Source: Desulfovibrionaceae bacterium (GTDB lineage Bacteria; Pseudomonadota; Gammaproteobacteria; Burkholderiales; Burkholderiaceae_C). From it: a stretch of 8,772 nt of DNA. The notes beneath the pieces were generated by a model. The model ran no database searches. It was not told where the DNA came from and was given only the letters and a program-made list of their open reading frames with translations. The stretch is taken from assembly GCA_009778355.1 (NCBI GenBank), contig WRJY01000248.1, positions 1 through 8,772 of the forward strand. The letters are read 5' to 3'. The position numbers and the translations under genes were made by a program. Below, piece after piece: positions 5,745 to 8,772 of this stretch; position 1 is the stretch's first letter; each line of letters starts with the position of its first letter.

Positions 5745-6779
5745 TCAGAAGTTGTGGTCGATGCCGATGCCGTAGTTGTTGGTCTTGTCCGAACGCAGGT
5801 ACGCGCCGTACAGGAAGGTGCGCTTGGACAAGCTGTACTTCAGCTCGAGCAGGCCGTTGGTGTACTTCTTGCCGCCCCAGTCGTTCTTGGTATCGCGCGT
5901 CAGGTCCAGCGTCACAGAAAAAGCGCCGAACTTGGCGGTGCCGCCCAGCTCGAAGCCGCGGCGAACCGCTTTCACGTTGGCAAGCTGCGCGGACTGGTTG
6001 TACGAAGCGGCCACCAGGAAGTTGCCAAAGTCGTACTTGCCGCCCAACTGGTAGCCAGTCTTGCCGCCGCTGAGCTTGTTGACCGACGCGCCGACGTTGA
6101 CGGGCCCCATGGCGTACATGAGAGCCGCATCCCATGCGTTCTTGCCGCAATTGGCGGTGGGGCAGTCGTTCTTGCTCACGAAGGCCACCGCGCCGGTCAG
6201 ACCATTGAAAGTGGGTGAAAAGTAAGAGAAGCCACTGTTGATACGCGGGCCGAGGGTGACGTATTTGTAGGTCGTGCCCAGCACGGAATAGTTGGCGGTG
6301 GTGGTCAGATCGTAGGCGAGCGTGGTCAGGTAGCTCGGCGCGTATTGACGGCCCAGCCTCACGGTACCCCAATCGCCGCCGATCCACATGTGGGCGATGC
6401 GCGCCCAGAAAGTGGGGTTGGCCTGGGCGCCGTTGTTCAGGTCCAGGCCAGTCTCGAACCAGTAGCCAGCCCGCAGGCCGCCGCCCATGTCTTCAACGCC
6501 ACGCACGCCCACGCGGCTGTCGAAAGCGTTCATCGTGCTGCCGCTGAGGAACTGGGTTTTGTTGCTGTTGTCGCCGGTCGTGGCCGTATCGCTGGGCGTG
6601 GTTTTGAGCCCGCCGTTTGCGATCTTGCCTAGGCCGGCGTCGGCTTTGCCGTACAGGGTCACGGAAGACGCGCCCGTCGCGGCGCAAGGCATGTAAATGT
6701 TCTGGCAAGGCGACGCGGATTGGGCCATCGCGGCGCCAGACAAGCCCAGTACAGCCAGGGCGATCAGGGATTTTTTCAT
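5745..6779 (-). CDS. outer-membrane porin P3 with extra cysteine pairs (Gram-negative porin)
   Basis: 344 residues; start 6779 with GGAGAG upstream. Signal peptide MKKSLIALAVLGLSGAAMA. Unlike the paralogues, the mature N-terminus does not run straight into strand 1: about 17 extra residues (ASPCQNIYMPCAATGAS, 22-38) precede SVTLYGKADAGLG. This segment holds Cys25 and Cys32; a second pair, Cys206 and Cys211, lies in the surface-loop region SKNDCPTANCGKN. The other three porins have no cysteine. Porin blocks are otherwise present: RGVEDMGGGLRAGYWFETG (93-111), RLGRQYAPS (141-149), LGGKYDFGNFLVAASYNQ (245-262), C-terminal DHNF. Role: trimeric diffusion channel; the cysteines probably form disulfides formed in the periplasm, or a metal/ligand site, which is inference. 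It has its own promoter and terminator. It is the most divergent copy. Confidence 0.94.
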   Translation of the reverse strand: MKKSLIALAVLGLSGAAMAQSASPCQNIYMPCAATGASSVTLYGKADAGLGKIANGGLKTTPSDTATTGDNSNKTQFLSGSTMNAFDSRVGVRGVEDMGGGLRAGYWFETGLDLNNGAQANPTFWARIAHMWIGGDWGTVRLGRQYAPSYLTTLAYDLTTTANYSVLGTTYKYVTLGPRINSGFSYFSPTFNGLTGAVAFVSKNDCPTANCGKNAWDAALMYAMGPVNVGASVNKLSGGKTGYQLGGKYDFGNFLVAASYNQSAQLANVKAVRRGFELGGTAKFGAFSVTLDLTRDTKNDWGGKKYTNGLLELKYSLSKRTFLYGAYLRSDKTNNYGIGIDHNF

Positions 6780-6869
6780 TGCAAGCTCTCTCCAGGGTTG
6801 AACATAGAACACAGGGCGCCGGTACCAAAGATGCCCATTTGCGGGCACTGGCATTTTTTCCGGGCCACT

Positions 6870-6890
6870 CCCTCCCTTCTGCCGGGAAGG
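6870..6890 (-). promoter_or_regulatory. 5'-terminal leader hairpin of porin P3
   Basis: CCTTCCC-GGCAGAA-GGGAGGG, a 7-bp stem (one G-U) with a 7-nt loop at the predicted mRNA 5' end. The loop is 2 nt longer than in P1/P2 while the arms are kept, which supports selection on pairing. The shared leader sequence continues to about 6860. Confidence 0.55.
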
Positions 6891-6897
6891 TGTTGGC

Positions 6898-6926
6898 ATT
6901 GCACCAAAGCGCCGGTCAGCTTGCAT
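6898..6926 (-). promoter_or_regulatory. predicted sigma-70 promoter of porin P3
   Basis: -35 ATGCAA (6926-6921), 17-bp spacer, -10 TGCAAT (6903-6898), predicted start near 6891. Weak boxes, accepted because of positional agreement with the other porins. Confidence 0.5.
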
Positions 6927-6953
6927 GAATTTCAGGGCTACCGTAGGGTTAAC

Positions 6954-6975
6954 TCAGTGTATTCCCGTAGTCTTT
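6954..6975 (-). promoter_or_regulatory. conserved upstream element of porin P3
   Basis: Partner of the P2 element: contains AAAGACT and GGGAATACACTGA, 19 of 22 positions identical, ending 28 bp upstream of the -35 box exactly as in P2. Confidence 0.5.
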
Positions 6976-7044
6976 CGTTGTTTGCTCGCGACGTGGCAAG
7001 CCATTTTGTCGGCCTGCCGCCACGTTTGCCGTTCGCCACTGGCC

Positions 7045-7082
7045 AAAAAAAACCGCTGGAAAGCGGGTAGCTCTCCAGCGGT
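7045..7082 (-). terminator. intrinsic terminator of porin P4
   Basis: On the minus strand ACCGCTGGA and TCCAGCGGT form a perfect 9-bp stem, extended inward by three more pairs, followed by a run of eight T. It lies 55-95 nt beyond the P4 stop. Confidence 0.87.
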
Positions 7083-7094
7083 CCTTGTCAGGCA

Positions 7095-7115
7095 AGCCAC
7101 CTGTGTCAGGCGGCT
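7095..7115 (-). other. 3' UTR hairpin of porin P4
   Basis: AGCCGCCTG-ACA-CAGGTGGCT, a 9-bp stem with one G-U pair and a 3-nt loop, between the P4 stop and its terminator. Confidence 0.55.
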
Positions 7116-7137
7116 GACCGTTCCCGGCCAAACATCA

Positions 7138-8136
7138 TCAGAAGTTGTGACGAATGCCGAGACCGTAGTTGTTGGTCCTGTCAGAACGCAGGTAAGCGCC
7201 ATACACGAAGGTGCGCTTGGACAGCGCGTACTTCAGTTCAACCACGCCGTTGGTGTACTTCTTGCCATCAGCAACATACCAGTTGTTCTTGGTATCGCGG
7301 GTCAGGTCCAGCGTGGCGGTAAAGGCGCCGAAAGTGGCCGAACCGCCCAGACCAAAGCCGCGGCGAACCTGCTTGGTTGCCGGCAGAGCAGCCTGGGTGT
7401 ACGAAGCAGCCACCGCGAAGTCGCCGAAGCTGTATTTGCCGCCCAACTGGTAACCGGTCTTGCCGTTCTGCACCTTGTTGACCGACACGCCGGCGGAAAT
7501 GGGGCCGTTGGCGTACAGAGCAGCCACGTCCCACACGTTCTTGCCGAGGTAGTCGTTCTTGCTCACAAAAGCCACGCCAGCGGTCAGGCCGCTGAAAGTG
7601 GGGGTGATGTAGGCAAAGGCGCTGTCAGCGCGCTGAGTCAGGCCAACGTAGTGGTAGGTGTTGCCCAGCACGGAATAGTTGGCGGTACCGGTCAACTCAT
7701 AGGTGGACAGGGCCAAGTAGCTCGGCGTGAACTGGCGGCCCAGGCTCACGGTACCCCAGTCGCCAGAGATTGCCATGTTGGCTTGGCGCGCCCAGAAAGT
7801 ACTGCCGGCGGTGCTGCCGTCATCCAGATCCAGACCGGTCTCGAAGTTGTACTTGACCTTCAGGCCGCCGCCCAAGTCTTCAACGCCGCGCACGCCCAGG
7901 CGGCTGTCGGTGTTGTTCATCAGGCTGGCGCTGATGAATTGAGCCTTGCCGAGCTTGCCAGTGGCGGCGCTCGTGTTGTCGCTGCTTTTGAGCACACCAG
8001 GAGCAATTGGGCTGCCGCCAGGAGCCTTGATCTGACCCAAGCCAGCGTCAGCCACGCCGTACAGGGTTACGGAAGACTGGGCCATCGCGGCGCCAGACAG
8101 GCCCAACACGGCCAAGGCGATCAGTGATTTTTTCAT
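7138..8136 (-). CDS. outer-membrane porin P4 (Gram-negative porin, Omp32-like)
   Basis: 332 residues; start 8136 preceded by GGAGAA. Signal peptide MKKSLIALAVLGLSGAAMA, mature QSSVTLYGVADAGLG. Porin blocks: RGVEDLGGGLKVKYNFETGLDLDDG (83-107), SLGRQFTPS (131-139) entering the presumed L3 constriction loop, LGGKYSFGDFAVAASYTQ (231-248), and C-terminal RHNF with terminal Phe. The first loop carries a distinctive Gly/Pro/Ser-rich stretch (APGGSPIAPGVLKSSDN, 38-54). Its signal peptide variant (SGAAMA) and C-terminus (LRSD..TNNYG) group it with P3, while P1 and P2 share SSAAMA and LRLDKTNNYS; the array may thus derive from two older copies. It is the first gene in transcription order, with a separate promoter whose upstream region differs from the other three. 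It should act as a non-specific outer-membrane diffusion channel. Confidence 0.95.
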   Translation of the reverse strand: MKKSLIALAVLGLSGAAMAQSSVTLYGVADAGLGQIKAPGGSPIAPGVLKSSDNTSAATGKLGKAQFISASLMNNTDSRLGVRGVEDLGGGLKVKYNFETGLDLDDGSTAGSTFWARQANMAISGDWGTVSLGRQFTPSYLALSTYELTGTANYSVLGNTYHYVGLTQRADSAFAYITPTFSGLTAGVAFVSKNDYLGKNVWDVAALYANGPISAGVSVNKVQNGKTGYQLGGKYSFGDFAVAASYTQAALPATKQVRRGFGLGGSATFGAFTATLDLTRDTKNNWYVADGKKYTNGVVELKYALSKRTFVYGAYLRSDRTNNYGLGIRHNF

Positions 8137-8223
8137 TGCAAGTTCTCCAAGAGATGATGGGATGCGAAACATACTTCCAAGCAAGCCGGATACCTTGCGC
8201 TCCGGACGCTTGCCGCGCCCTTC

Positions 8224-8241
8224 GCTATCCTTACCGGAAGC
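8224..8241 (-). promoter_or_regulatory. 5'-terminal leader hairpin of porin P4
   Basis: GCTTCC-GGTAA-GGATAGC forms six pairs with one bulged U, beginning about 2 nt after the predicted start. Sequence differs from the P1-P3 hairpins but position and shape are kept. The rest of the P4 leader does not show the block shared by P1-P3. Confidence 0.5.
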
Positions 8242-8249
8242 TGCAATGA

Positions 8250-8278
8250 ATTAGACACCCGCCCGGCCCCGTAAGCAC
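8250..8278 (-). promoter_or_regulatory. predicted sigma-70 promoter of porin P4
   Basis: -35 GTGCTT (8278-8273), 17-bp spacer, -10 TCTAAT (8255-8250; five of six to TATAAT), start near 8243, leader about 105 nt. Confidence 0.55.
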
Positions 8279-8289
8279 AGCCTTGCCTC

Positions 8290-8310
8290 AAATAAAAGGG
8301 GGATTTCCCC
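8290..8310 (-). terminator. terminator-like hairpin upstream of the P4 promoter
   Basis: On the minus strand GGGG-AAAT-CCCC is followed by C, TTTT, A and TTT. It would stop leftward transcription arriving from beyond the window before the P4 promoter. The stem is short, and its GGGG is also part of the larger inverted repeat next to it. Confidence 0.45.
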
Positions 8311-8345
8311 GAATTTGTTGTCGGGTTGCAACAAACTTGGGGAAA
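8304..8345. repeat. 17-bp imperfect inverted repeat upstream of porin P4
   Basis: TTCCCCGAATTTGTTG (8305-8320) and CAACAAACTTGGGGAA (8329-8344), extended by one further T-A pair outside, match at 15 of 17 positions around an 8-bp spacer. Its centre is about 80 bp upstream of the predicted P4 start. It may be an operator for a dimeric regulator or a strong RNA hairpin that competes with the adjacent terminator-like stem. Confidence 0.6.
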
Positions 8346-8746
8346 GCCATTGTTCCCGCACCCAGCCGCAACGCCATGGCTTGGGCCTTGAACAGGCGGC
8401 AGGGCTATACCCCTTGCGGGAGAGGGGGTTTGAAGTCACTGTGCGGCAACCTTGAAGCAGGCGGCGACTTCAGACCTTTCCTCACCAGCATGATGGCGGC
8501 CAAGCCGTACTGTATTTTCGCAGCCGGAGCGGGTGGCGCGCGCCACCTTCCTCGCCCTTGCGATGCCGGCGCAGCGCACGGTGGATACGGGTGAACGCCT
8601 CAGAGCCTGCTCAGGCGGGCCAGGTTGCCTTATCCGTCCAACCTTCAATCCAGCTTCTTCGTGCATCCCATGCTCTAGTGTCATGTCACACCAATACTGA
8701 CGCATGAAACCGCGTCTTCGCGCCCAGGGCGGCGTTGCAAATCCTC
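8346..8746. other. about 400 bp without a recognisable gene
   Basis: Short open frames exist on both strands (for instance minus 8756-8436, 106 codons; plus 8283-8594, 103 codons) but none has a Shine-Dalgarno, a recognisable domain or a plausible composition. Small structures are present: CCCCT/AGGGG arms around an 8-nt loop (8410-8427) and GCCTG-CT-CAGGC (8605-8616). The part around 8640-8710 is less GC-rich than the rest of the window. It may be the far-upstream region of P4 plus the flank of a gene beyond the edge. Confidence 0.5.
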
Positions 8747-8766
8747 GCGATACCAATCGGTATCGC
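8747..8766. repeat. perfect 8-bp inverted repeat, operator-like
   Basis: GCGATACC-AATC-GGTATCGC, a perfect 8-bp palindrome with a 4-bp centre, 6 bp from the right edge. No T-tract follows inside the window, so it looks more like a protein-binding site than a terminator. A TTGCAA hexamer stands just before it on the plus strand (8735-8740), which could be a -35 box of a rightward gene outside the window. Confidence 0.45.
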
Positions 8767-8772
8767 TGCGGT

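Noticed and set aside
6780..6926. Upstream start for porin P3 at 6926, giving 49 extra residues
   Set aside because: It would bury the signal peptide inside the protein; the start at 6779 has a GGAGAG site and agrees with the three paralogues.
841..8127. Very long plus-strand open frames opposite the dehydrogenase and the porins (841-2094, 3176-4105, 4238-5500, 6925-8127)
   Set aside because: They mirror the real minus-strand genes; high GC at third codon positions removes stops from the opposite strand. They have no ribosome sites or recognisable domains, and the repeated similarity between them simply reflects the porin paralogues.
8410..8427. CCCCT...AGGGG hairpin resembling a REP-like element or terminator
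   Set aside because: Only a 5-bp stem, no adequate T-tract on either strand, and no second copy in the window.
8581..8640. Possible structured RNA (GCCTG/CAGGC stem with distant GGATA/TATCC arms)
   Set aside because: The pairing is short and discontinuous, with no promoter or terminator around it; not above what chance gives in GC-rich sequence.
8436..8756. 106-codon minus-strand frame upstream of porin P4
   Set aside because: No Shine-Dalgarno, no recognised domain, Arg/Ala-rich composition typical of a non-coding frame in GC-rich DNA, and it overlaps a similar-sized plus-strand frame.

Overview
The window is GC-rich and every gene I can support lies on the minus strand. It looks like a chromosomal segment of a betaproteobacterium of the order Burkholderiales. 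The best clue is a set of four small 'Gram-negative porin' (Porin_4 / Omp32-like) genes. Their signal peptides end in AMA-QSSVTLYG, which resembles Comamonadaceae porins. The family-level placement is an inference.

Left part (1-2935): three genes that could form one transcript, read right to left. They are an AraC-type regulator with a cupin-like N-terminus (2935-2087), an acyl-CoA dehydrogenase of the LCAD/IVD active-site type (2004-829), and, 23 bp further on, a DinB/MDMPI-fold protein of the TIGR03084 type that runs off the left edge (805-1). The grouping suggests catabolism of a CoA-activated acid controlled by the AraC protein. The substrate cannot be read from the sequence.

Middle and right part (3028-8345): a tandem array of four paralogous outer-membrane porins, in transcription order P4 (8136-7138), P3 (6779-5745), P2 (5464-4427) and P1 (4114-3167). 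Each has its own predicted promoter, a leader of about 100 nt, an intrinsic terminator and an additional hairpin between stop codon and terminator. The array is therefore four parallel single-gene units, not an operon. Shared non-coding elements are: a promoter with a TTGC-type -35 and 17-bp spacer; a stem-loop at the predicted mRNA 5' end in all four; a leader block in P1-P3; and a 22-bp upstream element at the same distance in P2 and P3. The proteins share signal peptide, barrel strands and C-terminus but differ in loops. P3 carries an extra N-terminal segment and two cysteine pairs, P2 a long late loop, P1 a lysine/arginine-rich late loop.

Right edge (8346-8772): about 400 bp with no convincing gene, ending in a perfect 8-bp inverted repeat that could be an operator for something beyond the window. 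Upstream of the P4 promoter lies a 17-bp imperfect inverted repeat overlapping a terminator-like hairpin.

I see no known defence system, mobile element, CRISPR array, tRNA or rRNA. The most interesting material is the modular regulatory architecture of the porin array.
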